Of a stretch of 64,000 nucleotides of DNA, positions 1 through 11,938 are shown piece after piece. Where the stretch lies: contig CM049307.1 of the NCBI GenBank assembly GCA_026874595.1, positions 21,553,079 through 21,617,078 on the forward strand, written 5' to 3'. The position numbers were made by a program, and so were the translations under genes. The stretch's first letter is position 1, and each line of letters begins with the position of its first letter. This DNA is from Sipunculus nudus. Lineage: Eukaryota; Annelida; Sipuncula; Golfingiida; Sipunculidae. Under the pieces are notes generated by a model. The model saw only the letters and a program-made list of their open reading frames with translations. It was not told the origin of the DNA and ran no database searches.

Positions 1-480
1 AGCTTTGATCTGTGACTGCAATAGTTGTGTCGTCCGCATACTGTGATAATTTCACAATTTCACCATTTATCGTAAATCCATGTATATCATTATTATTTCT
101 TATCCTAATGGCCATAAACTCAACTGCTATAATAAAAAGCAATGCCGAAACTGGGCACCCTTGTCTTATTCCGCGTTGCATAATTTTATTGGAGAAATCC
201 AGCCATTGTTTTTTATACAGAATTCAGGTTTTTTTGTAAAATATTTTTATCCATCGTAAAAAATAATTTCCAAAATTAAAATACTTTAATGCAGTAAACA
301 TGAATTCCCATTCCAAGGTGTCAAAAGCTTTGGAGAAATCGAGCTGAATTAAAGCACCTTCGTTATTACATGATTTTGTATAATTAATAATGTCCTGAGC
401 TAAACGTATATTGTTACCAATATATGATATGATTCGTCCATTATGATTAAAGCCGATCACCGATCCTAATAAACGATATA
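1..480 (-). pseudogene. Dead LINE reverse-transcriptase fragment, cut by the window edge
   Basis: Read on the minus strand, this is the palm region of a non-LTR retrotransposon reverse transcriptase. Seen in order: a GR-x-I-x-x-Y-I-G-x-NIRLAQDIINYT stretch (about 360-440); motif A with LDFSKAFDTLEW (about 309-345), whose first Asp is catalytic; motif B with RGIRQGCPVS (about 145-175); and motif C YADD (29-40), the catalytic Asp pair. A TGA (224-226) interrupts the frame just after a run of seven A. Across roughly 40 bases around it the family-like reading moves to another frame, so compensating indels are likely. The copy is 5'-truncated: homology fades above about 480, and no endonuclease domain is seen. 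It continues off the left end. The motif style fits the L1-like branch common in invertebrates; the clade is not resolved. Confidence 0.85.
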
Positions 481-848
481 AAAATACGTCAGCAGTGAGA
501 AGGCTAACACAATCACTGCTTTCAAGCAAGATGAAAATAGTACCGCTTGAAACAGGCGGTAAAACTTGGTACGGTGAAAGTCGGATGGTTGGACAGAACT
601 GTTCAAATACGTTTTGGCACACATTTCTTCTGTAGCATGGAGACACCAGCTGATGGTGTCGACCGGTACCATTTGTAGCTACTGTCAAGACAAATTATGC
701 TCCTTGCTTTCATTTTTAGCGCTTTTAAATGCGTCCCACTGTTACCAAAACCACGCTTCTGATATAATCTTTAAAGTTAAAAATAGTATTTACTCTTGTC
801 CACAACTATATTTTCAGTGATATTTCCGACAGTAAATGTCACATACCA

Positions 849-1218
849 GTATATACCAGTTTGGAAACACTTGAATACGCTGTGTCGAGCTGTAAAAGTC
901 GAGTGGAAAGTGACATGAAATTGGCCAACGCTGTGCCGTTATAAAGAAACAACGCGTTGTATTTCGATGGAACGCATAGTAAAAGTTATATGCGGTGAAC
1001 AGTTAATGGAAGAGCCACCCCGTGTTCAGTATATGAAAGGCCAGAAACGCTTGATTACGATGTGTCGAGCTGAATCAGTTAAAATATTTAACGAGAGGAA
1101 AGTGTCGTGAAAAAGAATTACGCTGTGCCGTTATAAGGACCAAACCCCCGTATTTCGATGGAACAAATGCTACCAGTTGTACGTGGAGAACAGTAAATGG
1201 AAGAGCCGCCCCGTGTTC
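849..1218 (+). repeat. Two-copy imperfect tandem repeat, period about 185 bp
   Basis: Copy 1 (849-1027) and copy 2 (1028-1218) share in order: CAGTATAT, a TTGAATACG/TTGATTACG block, TGTGTCGAGCTG (881 and 1061), CGCTGTGCCGTTATAA, GTATTTCGATGGAAC, GAACAGT with AATGGAAGAGCC, and CCCCGTGTTCAG. Spacing drifts from 180 to 190 through small indels. No open frame is shared. It may be part of a satellite or an element tail; the source is unknown. Confidence 0.8.
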
Positions 1219-1746
1219 AGAGGGGAAACAATGTTACCAAGTTCAAGGGGTGTAAAATAAATGGAACAGCCACATAAAACACCTGGGTACCTGGTTTCGA
1301 GGGGCCCGCGCGGACAGATTCTTGTGGACAACTGCAATCTCTCGCTGTGATGCTCCGTTAATTCTTATTATGGTGCGTGATTGTGTTGTTATGGGTTCAT
1401 AACTGAAATGAGATTTCATGAGTATGGAGCCCGGGTCATCTGGTGTGTAATTCTCAGCCTTGCACCAAGGCAAGTGATTGTGGAGATTGCACGTGTCCCA
1501 TATACCTAAAGCATCTAAGGAAAATTCGTAAACACAATCCGTGTACCGGTGATGTTTTCAAGTGTGTCAGTGATTACGACCGGCGGGTTCATTGTTTCGA
1601 CGTTTTCTATTTTAAGTTTGTCTGACGAGCCTGATAATGTATTTTGTAATAAACACCGGCCTTAAATAGAAGCCGGCCTTGTTTAGACGCCGGGTTAAAG
1701 CAGGGTCTGAAAAAAATAAACGTCCGGGCGTCTGTTCAAGGAAATA

Positions 1747-1748
<2 letters not shown>
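1219..1748. other. No gene seen
   Basis: Short open frames only, with no recognisable domain. Base composition is more even than in the AT-rich sequence further right, perhaps because it belongs to the same repeat as 849-1218. Confidence 0.5.

Positions 1749-1802
<54 letters not shown>
1749..1802. repeat. (TA)n microsatellite
   Basis: Uninterrupted alternating TA for about 50 bases. It abuts the first copy of a CAGTCAATTTG motif (1820) that recurs beside the second (TA)n block near 3.4 kb. Confidence 0.95.
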
Positions 1803-1819
1803 CAGTCAATGTGTATAAT

Positions 1820-1863
1820 CAGTCAATTTGTTAAATGCCTGAAATTTTCTGTTAATTTACAAA
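1820..1863 (+). repeat. Dispersed motif, copy 1
   Basis: CAGTCAATTTG, then AAATGCCTGAAA, then AATTTACAAA. The same order recurs at 3316-3358, where it is also self-complementary. Both copies sit beside a (TA)n block. Confidence 0.65.
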
Positions 1864-3315
1864 GTTCCTTATTCACTCAGGCAATTTATAAAATGACTGA
1901 ATATTAAGGCCTGTTTCTTCTTTCTAGGCTGTTTATGGAGAATACTGATAAAATAATTAAATACAATGCAGGTGAGGGGTAACCAGAATCCAGAATCGTA
2001 TAGTTGAAATTCTGCATGCACACTGTTATAACATAATGAAATATGCAAACTCTTCCAAACTCCTATGACTACTTTCTGCTTATATAAGAACTAGAATCAA
2101 GTCAAATTGAAGAATTTGATTGAATAAAATTTAAAAATTTGCAATAAAATGTGAAATTTATGATGAAGAATCGCAAAGCATAACCACAGTTACTTAGTTG
2201 ATAATATCGAATACATGGGTGATATGATAATATATGATAAATATGATATATTTATATAAAGCCTCTATCCACAAATAGTGCACTAGTTCGTTATTTAAAA
2301 TGCAATGACAGATATATTTTAAGTACCGGTAGTGAGATGGGACAGATAAAATTAATTAGATTTGATATATGCTATATGATATGCTTAAATGAGTCATAAA
2401 AGGTTGGGTTTAATCACAATTACTGACTGTAACCTTTTGTTACATTTAATGAGTTTACCATCTGCATTTTCTGAGTGGAGCCAAACTGTGATGGCTTGGC
2501 ATTTTGAGCAGTCAACTTTTCCGAAAGATTTTGACATACCATATTACCTGCTCTCACCCCTATCCCAATATTGCAATATAAAAGAAATGTTTTTTTTATA
2601 TAAATATAGGCTCTAATTTCATTCCGTAAAATATGAGTTATTGATAAAAAAGTGTGATCGTTTCCTGAAATATTAATGAAGTGTAATATTTCAGAAATAA
2701 GGTAAATTTATAACGATGACTTACAATTTGGCCTGATTCACCCGTTTCAATGAGATTGTGAAATCCAGACATTATAGCACAAATTAATTAATTCACGAAG
2801 CTTTTGTCAATTCAAAGACTATTTTTATTGTGAAATAACCAGCGGCGGATCAAAAGGGGTGGTGGTTGTGTTCTCAGGGAATGTTTGCCCCCTAAGTATA
2901 TGAGGTCCAACACTTTTATATGTTTTTTAAGCGAGAATATTCCCCGTTATTTGTACAAACTGCTTCTACAGGAAATTTTGAAAGACAGTTGAAACAATAT
3001 TCACACAATGAGTGAGGAGGACAAAACTCGCACACCCACTCCCAGAGAGAAAAAGGAAATTCCATCCCTGAGACAGCAACTCCTATCCTATGATTACATG
3101 ATTATTTCTCAAGGACAAAAATTAAGCCAATGGACACTTTTGATTGTATAAAACATTAAAATATGCAATAATATGATGTATAATATATTAAAATATTTTA
3201 AGACTAAGGTTGATTAAATTGATGAAATGTCATTTAAACCTTTCTTACTGTATAAAAATAGTATTTCTTTCCTTTTACATTATAATCAATGTATCAAATA
3301 AACTGACAGAAATTT
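1864..3315. other. AT-rich stretch, no gene seen
   Basis: Low-complexity AT-rich DNA with only short chance frames. It lies between two direct copies of the CAGTCAATTTG motif and could be the body of an unknown element. Confidence 0.5.
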
Positions 3316-3365
3316 CAGTCAATTTGTAAATGCCTGAAAATTCCGGGCAATTTACAAATTGACTG
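3316..3365. repeat. Near-perfect inverted repeat (hairpin), motif copy 2
   Basis: The left arm 3316-3334 (CAGTCAATTTGTAAATGCC) pairs with the right arm 3346-3365, which differs only by one extra T, leaving an 11-base loop. The left half repeats the motif at 1820. Confidence 0.85.
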
Positions 3366-3402
3366 GTTAAACTCATTGAATGTAACACAAACACACACAC
3401 AT

Positions 3403-3410
3403 ATATATAT

Positions 3411-3456
<46 letters not shown>
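3403..3456. repeat. (CA)n/(TA)n compound microsatellite
   Basis: A short CA run passes into alternating TA broken once by TTACA. Confidence 0.9.
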
Positions 3457-3459
<3 letters not shown>

Positions 3460-6400
3460 ATTTTGGTTTTCCAGTTCTTTAAATCAAAGAGCTTGTGATA
3501 TTCTTTTTTTTATTTTCGAAGCAATGTCTCATTTATAATTACCAGGGAGACCATATGGTAGAATGAATGATAACCCGTGTGCATGAAAGAGTAATGCGAA
3601 CGGATTAATTACCTATCCACAAATTACTAATCCAGACGCACGGATTACCAAACGCTCAAGGATATATTTTTATTTTCACCTTGTCGTTAACTGAACTCCG
3701 TATGTTTAAGATGCAGACTGACGTATTAGGAAGTTTTTATCATAGAGTAATAACCGTGTGAGAAATCCGTCTCTTGAAGGTTGAGTGAAAGCGGCCCAAA
3801 TATTACGCTATCGGGGCACAGGCATAATTGCAATCGGCCCACCGTGTGGTCAATCGATCATTATGAAATGTAATAATTTAATATTATGTAATCTTATCCC
3901 CCCCCCCCCCAAAAAAAATGATAAAAGTGTGACATTAAAGAGTGTTGTACATTTCACTGATACTAACTCACGTCTATGTTTACTTATTCTAAAACATTGT
4001 CCCAAAAAATTACTTGGCATTTCGGAATTACAATTGCAGCAAAATAGCTGAGACGCTATCGCGATTAATTATTGGAAATGCGATCATGTTCTCAAATACA
4101 CTGCAGGTGTTTCAAGAATAGGGAATAATTGTTCCTAATTCCTGGAAACCTGATTACTCCATAAGAGTTAATGGGAAGCCAGTAGACCTCGTTCGAGGTG
4201 TTAGTCTATATATATATGTTTGAAACATACACAAAGAAACTCATGTGTCTTGATTTACCTGCCATTTATACATGGGCTATTCTACAGCTCTCGTAGTGCC
4301 TTTAACTGAATTGCTTTCATATATTCCACTGATTATTGATTGTCTGATGTAAGAATCTGTTACTGAGATCAGTATGGTTTTCACGATTGTCACACGCTCA
4401 TCACTTACTATAACCTTAAAAAAATATCAGCCCGTAATTGGCTTTCTAATAAAAGCGCTATGACTTACTTTGAGTTGTGATAACAGAAATCGTGAAAACT
4501 GGACTGTAGTGGCTGCCCATACGAAACAACGATATCTATGTGCACAGCTGCTAATGTTTGCATTAGGTCATGGGTGAAGAATTAACTCAAAAGAAAGCAC
4601 GTGAATTTTCCACTTCTATGGTGGTCGCCACCATTGTCTGTGGATCTCACGACACGCTGTTTATCAAATAACTTCGCAAGTGGTAGATCCAGTTAGAAAG
4701 TAAACACATATTAAATGGCCTGGATTTTTTAAGCTTCACGATAGATAAACGGTGTGGTCCTAAATAACCAATATTCATTCCCCATGCAGCTTTCCAATTT
4801 TAGAGCAGTTTTCGAGATGGCCTGTGACAGTGGAAAATATATCGCCACTAACAACACCTGGCTTAAGTGTACAGGTCATTCATCACATGTCGCGAAAGAA
4901 TGTGGTTAACATAATTGTAAATGCTTGAATATGATTGGCCCTTAGTTAAGAAGCCAGTAGGATAAATTATCATCGAACTTGCAAGGATGATTGTATACAT
5001 GTTTTCATTTGGGAGAACACTGCCTGGGAACTACCTCCGTCGAAAAAGACGACTTCCTTTTCAACTGTGACGAAATAGTACGAGGCCAAAACCGTGAATT
5101 TTCATTTTCATTTAATTTCTGGGAAGTTCAGTCAGTCGTAGATGGGTGGCACTGTTCGTTGCTTCTGCCAGCCTCAGACCAGATACAGTCTGACTTTTCA
5201 GTCTTTGTCCCAACCCACAACGATTAGTTTATATTATAACTAACCCAAATGTATTATACAATGAGAACAAAAACTGATATCTGGGAAACATTTATATGTG
5301 ATCGTAGTAGAAGTACTTTTGTTTTTGTCTCACTCACATCAAGGTTCATTCAGCAACGTGTTCTTGTAATAGGTCAACCATCCGCTAGAAGTCTCTATTC
5401 AAAATAAACCTCTTCCAGTTTTAGGGATTATGGGACGGTCTGCACTTTTTTGTTTCCAACTGTCACAATTCGGGAGAAATAAGCCTCATTACATGGCATA
5501 TATAATACACCTGCTTATCAAATTATACTTAGTTCATTAAGTTCTTATCACTCGTGTGGATGTGATTTGCCTTGAGACAATAATTCAAAAAATTTTAAAG
5601 GCCTTTACATGCTCTCTTCAGCGTATACTTTATTGACTCTCCATCTTCATGGCGTCTTTGTTCACTCTTTATTGGCTCCACATGCTTCCCTACAACTTTA
5701 ATGTATTAAATAAGCTACAGTGCACGGTGGGGATATCATTTCTTGACCCAAAGTCCCTAAACAATAGAGTCAATCCCTAGTTAGTAAGATTAGGCGTAGA
5801 GTGGTACTATATTACAAAGGCAAAGGCTCCCGAAACAGCAGTTTTGCAATGTTTGCCGCCATACATTTATTTGTTATAAAATTAATATGGATGTCTAAAG
5901 CCATGATCTTTTCAGTGATGGTGCACCTGTGCCTCATCAAAGATCGGCAGGTCACACAAAGGGGCTTTAAATGAATAAAGCCAACCTTTCAAAGAATAAA
6001 GACGGTGTTATACTTAATGATGAAATACGAGGTTTTCAAATTATTTCTTCCAATTGTACTTTTTTAGCGATAAACTTGATTGGGATCTGTATGGTTACTA
6101 GAAGCGTCATAGGCGATCGAAATTGTTTTGTAATAGTTCAAGACAAGAAAATCAGCTTATGTGTAAACATCAAAGTTCTTTTAATTTTACAAATGCAGGG
6201 CGTCCAGTTGCAACATCTTGCACACAAACATTTTGAACAAAATGCAAACCAATAATTTAAGTAATTTGCAAGATTTGTCCAGACGCTGTGGCTTTATGTG
6301 CTTTCTTTGCTTTTCTCAATATTTTTCTATTAATCTTTATGTATAAGGAGTTAACAGTTTTATAAATGTCTGCTTGAAAGAGCGATTATCTAATAAAGCG

Positions 6401-9038
6401 TGAATGATTTGTTTATAAAATCAGGATTTATACTTTCTACTTTCTGGACTCCTGTTACTTACTTGAATACAAATGAAATATGGTTGCTAACACACAAATG
6501 AACTTTGATAAACTACACAGTATAATTCTAGGGGTATAGGGAGGCAGAACGTTAGGGGGCTAGCGACAACACCGGCACAGAATTAAATAATCGGGATCAC
6601 CACTTGGGTTAAACACCTGACTGCAGACCCTGATGACATATAATTACAAATATTGTTGTGAAATATTTCTATGCTTTAAAAATATTTCGTTACAATAAAT
6701 GGATGTTCGGTTTTCTATTTAAAATTTCGGAACATCGAATTTTCAGAAAAATGGCGTCCGGAAAAACGGCGTTCTACTCTATTTAACAGATGCCCCCTTA
6801 GCCTGCGTAGCCATCTTTCCTCAGTCGGTAGTATTTTTTAACTGTTTTATAACAACCTATGTCTGTTATTCTTTTATGTAATCAATCACCCAGACTGCAG
6901 TCAATTGGCAATAAATAGGGTTCTATAAATATTCAAAGTATTGGTCCTTGGCTGATAGGTTCAAACCTGAGTGTTTCCCCTGGCAAATATTTCATTTTTA
7001 TGTAGTTTTCCCCTGAAAATATCACCAATTCAGGTTGACATTTATGACGTTTCTGACGTGTGAAACTGTAGGAAGAGTAATCTAAGCCCCTATAGATAAC
7101 TGGAGCAACATATAAGTCTGGTAATCATCAGCAAATGTCGCCTGCTTTTTTATATAAGAATTAAATATAAACTTCGTTTTATTAACATCTGAGAACATAC
7201 CGCGCCTGGGAACATACCACGACTTCTAAACGAATATTATGAATGACCAACAGACCAGGGATCATGTCCACCTGTATGTCCACCTGCAAAAGTAATTTAT
7301 TAGACTTTCAGATTGGGGTCAATTTTAATAGCGACTCTCTACAAACACAACATTGAAGAACAGAACTGTGCCATCGCCTTTTTCGTGTCACTTTTAGTAT
7401 GAGTTTTTTAATGTTATATTTAGGTTCAGCATGCAATTTTAGGTGGCTACTACCTTACTTTATAACAAATGGTGAATAAGTCTACAGTGTAAATTCAAGG
7501 AATACTTTACATTTAAGAAATTACCTACAGGTTACTATTACCAAAAGTGTTGCAGAGGTTGTATATGAAGTTCGACAATAAGTCATATGCTCAAAGTATA
7601 TAAAGAATATAGACGTATATGGTGTGATATAAAAAGTTTGTTCGGATATCCTGTTGTATATATGTTAATTATAACACATTTTTGTTTATGATATCCTGTT
7701 TATATGTTGCAAGAAAAGGCATTCTGATTAGGCAAAAAAATAAATAAAAGGTTAGGTTCTCAGGCACCGCCCGCGTTAATTTTAACCCCCCCCCCCCCCC
7801 CCCGCATCAAACTTTTCTATTTTGATTTTCATCTTTCAAAAAGATAAAATAATGCAATTTTGATAAGTTCTCTTTGTTATGTAGTACTTTTACCTGTTTA
7901 GAAAAAAAATCGTGTTATTATCCTGGTTTTCGCTGATCATATGACATTTTTATCGAAACTTACAAAAATGGTTATAAAAATACCGCATGCCCGCACTGAT
8001 TTCTGATAAAAAGAACCTGAAAACCATACCTTTTTCTGGCCTTATCAATCCTGATCTCTGTTTCACTGTGTACTGTATAAGACATCATTTTATCACTCTC
8101 TTACTCATTTTTAAAGTTGCATTATGATATTTGTAAAGTTGGACCGAAGAAGTATTAGCTGTTGGATGAAATATTTGTTTTGCCTATTAAGTAAAAAGGA
8201 TAAGTATTTGTAAAAACATTTTATATACAATTTAACCGAAAACAGTGTGTATGCTAAGATATTGAGGAAATGCAGAAAACATGAAACAATGTTTGACACA
8301 TGACAAAATACACAGATCCGTCTTTATCTCAATAACAAAAATATACACAAATATGCTTTATAATCAAGCTGAGCATATACAACTTGCCTTCCTGTTCATT
8401 CAAGCAACACGTAATTGCAAGTTTTGAGATAACCTTTCTTTTCACCCGAGTCCGAGCACAGCAATCCGATTAAGTTAATCCACGATACGGAAATATTTGA
8501 AATTTAGCGTTTGGCTGTCTGCATACTGTTAAGCAAGTGTGCATAATAGTATTCTGGACACCTGTATTCGTGTGTAACACTAATAAATGCAAATCTCTGG
8601 CTGAATACACCAAATCTTAGAACCATGTAATTCATACCCTTCCAAATGTATCGCTTCCTCTAAAACCAGAACCATAAAACTCACTGTTGATCAAGTCATA
8701 TCGCGGATATCACATAATCCATGGGCCTTGTTCAGTAACAAAATGTGAGATAATCAGAACAATTCAGAAGGAACATAAGCTCCCTATCCCTTTGATATAA
8801 AGAACCTGCTCAAAATCTGAACTCAGCATTTAATTTAATACACTAAACCCATAAACATTTATAAACATCCAACAACATGCTATTCTGGGATAATATTTTC
8901 GTATGATTTACGTGGCACAAAATATCTTAAATTTTCTCAATATGAGATGCTACTGAAAGATTATTGAGGAAAATATGAAGAAACTATATACTAGATGACG
9001 GGAATATCCCAGAATAATTCTGTTAAAAAAGTATGTGT
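3457..9038. other. Noncoding stretch downstream of the receptor
   Basis: I find no supportable gene here. Open frames are under 100 codons and carry no recognisable motif. Notable only are a C13 run followed by A8 (3898-3918) and a C18 run (7786-7803). Confidence 0.55.
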
Positions 9039-9048
9039 TTTATTTATT
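9039..9048 (-). terminator. Overlapping AATAAA pair, alternative distal poly(A) signal
   Basis: TTTATTTATT on the plus strand contains two overlapping reverse complements of AATAAA, about 800 bases past the receptor stop. A 3' UTR of that length is ordinary for a neuropeptide receptor. AT-rich sequence produces this hexamer often by chance. Confidence 0.22.
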
Positions 9049-9853
9049 TGTACTTTGTCCCTCATTTCTGAGAAAGTCTAAAAGGAGACTCATCTGAAAT
9101 GTATTCAAATCTGAAACTAAATATTTCGAGAACTTTAATGTTACCTATACTGTGTATTGTTATAAACATACATTTTTTTGTAAAGATCGGAAGTAATTGT
9201 TATTAACAACTTCTGTATCGATAATGATAAAAACTTAAGATTTACAGTAGATAATATATCTAACATGGATTCTAAAATACAACGATTTAATCTGTTGTAC
9301 AATCAGTAATATCAGAATATAATTGAAATGATATTCCAATCTGAATTTCAATTTGACTTTCAATTTGTTGAGAGTCGATAAGAGTTAATGGTCAAGAGGG
9401 GTATGTCGTTTCATTAATTTAAAATGAAGTCTTAATATGTCTGAAGGCCACAGTTTTGCATCAGTGTTTTCAAAGGCTTTAGCTTCCCTATGAAAATCGC
9501 CAATATAATAAAATTAGAGCCACTTGAGTCATAATAACATATAATATTCTGAAATATTACAATGTTTTCGAATTACATCCAATATAGCATCTGTGACATA
9601 AATATATGAAATATACTGATGACGTTCGCGTGAAAAAAAAAACGTGGATCAACCTCATTTTGATAATGATATGAAAATCTACCCTGGTGACATAACATGA
9701 AACCTCTGCCAAGCTATCCGGACATCACCTGCATGTTACAGAGAACGGTTGTCCCGTTTAATTCTTCCATTTCGGACCGGCATTTCTCTTCGTTGATCTG
9801 CGAAATTGATTTTGAGCTTCGACTCGAACCCCCCGGCTCTGAAATTTCTTGTT
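9049..9853 (-). other. Probable 3' untranslated or flanking region of the receptor
   Basis: AT-rich sequence after the receptor stop, with candidate poly(A) signals at 9757-9762 and 9039-9048. The plus-strand open frame over 9697-10029 is antisense to the receptor tail and not treated as a gene. Confidence 0.35.
9757..9762 (-). terminator. Candidate poly(A) signal ATTAAA for the receptor
   Basis: TTTAAT on the plus strand gives ATTAAA about 90 bases past the receptor stop codon. It is the common variant hexamer. An overlapping pair of canonical AATAAA signals lies further down, at 9039-9048. Either could end the transcript; the sequence alone does not decide. Confidence 0.25.
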
Positions 9854-10626
9854 TCATTGAACCTCACGTTTGTTTTCACACTGCGGCTGTCTGCGTGACA
9901 TTAGTACCACTCTGCTGCGGACAGGGGGCAGTGGATGTTTCTGACGACACACGTACAGAACTCTCGCGAAGGCTCGACGATATTTCCGGGAAACTACGCC
10001 ATACACGATGGGGTTACAGGCACTGTTAGCGTAAAACAACAAACGGCACGAATTGAAGAAGATCAGGTAACCTTCCAGCGTCAGCGATTTGAGTGCCTCA
10101 GCTGATCCAAAACTTTGCCAAAATATCAGAACACGAATAGGCAGCAAACAGGTGAAAAATAACAATACTATAGCAACCAACATCACCACTGCTTGGCGTC
10201 TCGTTCTGAGTATTATAGCCATGTGGGGGTCACGTGTGTTGCAACTCAGAGCGTCGCTGTATAATTTTTTTCCAAGTATGATATACACCACCAAAAGGAG
10301 GCCAAAAGGCAAACAGAAGAAGCAGGTCAAGGTGAAGGCCACGTAGCACCTTTTCCAGTCTGAGTTGATGTAGGTGGCGCACACGTGCCTCCACGAATTG
10401 TCATAATATTGTACCTGGTCTTGTTGAGAGATCATGAAGAATGGAATGCCGGCTGCCGTGGCTGTAGCCCACACAGAGCAGATGACCTTGACCGCGCGTT
10501 TGTTTGTGCAGATGCACTGAGCTCGTAAAGGCAGGCACACGGCGACGTACCGGTCCATGCTGACCGCCATGATTGTAAGAACCGAAGCACTGGAGGCCAG
10601 ATTCTCTAAAAAGACAACGAGTCGAC
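9854..10626 (-). CDS. Class A peptide GPCR, coding exon 2 (TM3 to C-terminus), TRHR/GHSR-like
   Basis: Second and last coding exon, giving residues 106-362 and the stop. It follows a TTTGCAG acceptor (AG at 10627-10628). Seen: TM3 with D130-R131-Y132; PLRAQ in intracellular loop 2; TM4 with Trp158; Cys188 in extracellular loop 2, partner of Cys106; TM5 with Pro212; a basic third loop (RTRRQ); TM6 at about 246-276 with CLLP at 265-268; TM7 with NPIVY at 310-314; helix 8 (SRKYRRAF) and Cys332 as a possible palmitoylation site. The 362-residue length is normal for the family. The loop-2 pattern P-x-x-A-Q-x-x-C-T with R-A-x-K following, and Arg300 (7.39), recall vertebrate TRH receptors; the VLTI...DRY run also resembles ghrelin/GHS receptors. 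From memory, the TRHR ligand residues in TM3 are not kept (Asn114, Ser118), so the ligand is not assigned. Odd: the TM6 toggle Trp (6.48) is Leu266. The reading frame is intact. Confidence 0.94.
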
Positions 10627-11631
10627 CTGCAAAGATATACAAACAACTTTATAATTTAAAAAACTACTTTTAGGTTAATACAACAAATATAATAATTAAC
10701 ACATGTATTTGTCTTCTATATTCATTGAACATACTAATACAGGAGAACCCTTTCAGGCATTTTCAAAACATATAAACATATGCATTAACTTGCAACTTTC
10801 CATAAGGCTGACATAGTTACAGGTATAATCCTTAAACCCAACCAGTTACTGATGGTAAATCGGTTCGGTTCCGTCGGTTTGTCTGTTAATATCAACAAAA
10901 AGCTACCCGCTCTGTACTTTTATTAAACACCTGCCCCATACACAGTGATAATATGAAGAGCCTCTGATTTATCACGTAGGGAAGAGAATGCTAAACAGAG
11001 CCAGAGAACGTGAGTTGACCAAAGTCCACACTAAAATGTTCTATAGAGTTTCTGCTCTTAAAGATATTTAAATAAAAAAGACGCTAAGTTGTTGTTGATG
11101 ATAAATAGGGGTGGCCGGTAAATACCAGGGCGGTAAATGTCGAGGAAATGCCGGCATTGACAATACCCCCTTTGGCATTAAAGTGTCAATTAAATGGCAA
11201 ATATAAAATATATTTTCTTTGTTTGATGACAGTCACAAAGATTTATAAAATAAAAAGACCCACAATATGATAAGAACTGCTCAACACAGACAAAATGGGA
11301 TTTATCTGCAACAGCAGACTTGGAAAACTACAATAATGCATTGCACAATCATATTAATACTGTGTCCTTGTGTGATAAAAGTTTTGAATTAAGTTTAGCA
11401 AAAAATCACGAATGGAAGATAAACATAGGGGATAATCATTAGCCTCTTCTCCTGATGGTAAGAATTTGTCACTCCTATTCTTGTCACCATTTAGTGACAC
11501 TTTTGCATTTGCAATAGTCATTGAAAACAAATCATGGCAATCATCATAATTAAATTGGGTCTGGTCATTGTTGTATCCCTAAAGAGCAGCAGATTAATGC
11601 TTGGAAGTTTTTGTGCTTCTGTTCATCAATG

Positions 11632-11738
11632 ACCAGCATCAAAGACCAAATGCTGGTCAGCAGGTGTTTTGCACTCTCAACAAAAGAAATGAAATCACAG
11701 CGACATGCAAGGCACAAGTCAAAAACACCTGCTGACCA
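11632..11738. repeat. Nested inverted repeats (alternative hairpins)
   Basis: TGGTCAGCAGGTGTTTT at 11654-11670 is perfectly complementary to 11722-11738 (17 bp, 51-base loop). A second pair, GACCAGCAT (11632-11640) with ATGCTGGTC (11650-11658), overlaps the first arm, so the two stems are mutually exclusive. Confidence 0.85.
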
Positions 11739-11855
11739 ACTTCAAATCCCCTGGATCAAGTATAAGGAGCCCCGACAAGACCACTCAGTGTTCCTGACGA
11801 GTGAGGCCCCTACGAAACAGAGCTGTCGAACACAAGTAAGTGTGTTTAAGTCCTG

Positions 11856-11856
<1 letters not shown>

Positions 11857-11932
<76 letters not shown>
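11857..11932. repeat. (TA)n(GT)n compound microsatellite
   Basis: About 30 bases of TA run directly into about 46 bases of GT. Both tracts are Z-DNA or cruciform prone. Confidence 0.95.

Positions 11933-11938
<6 letters not shown>

Noticed and set aside
1612-1809. Tyr-Ile repeat proteins over (TA)n tracts, here and at 22447, 29788 and 37358
   Set aside because: They are translations of microsatellites.
9697-10029. 110-codon plus-strand open frame
   Set aside because: It is antisense to the receptor C-terminus; the minus strand explains its openness.
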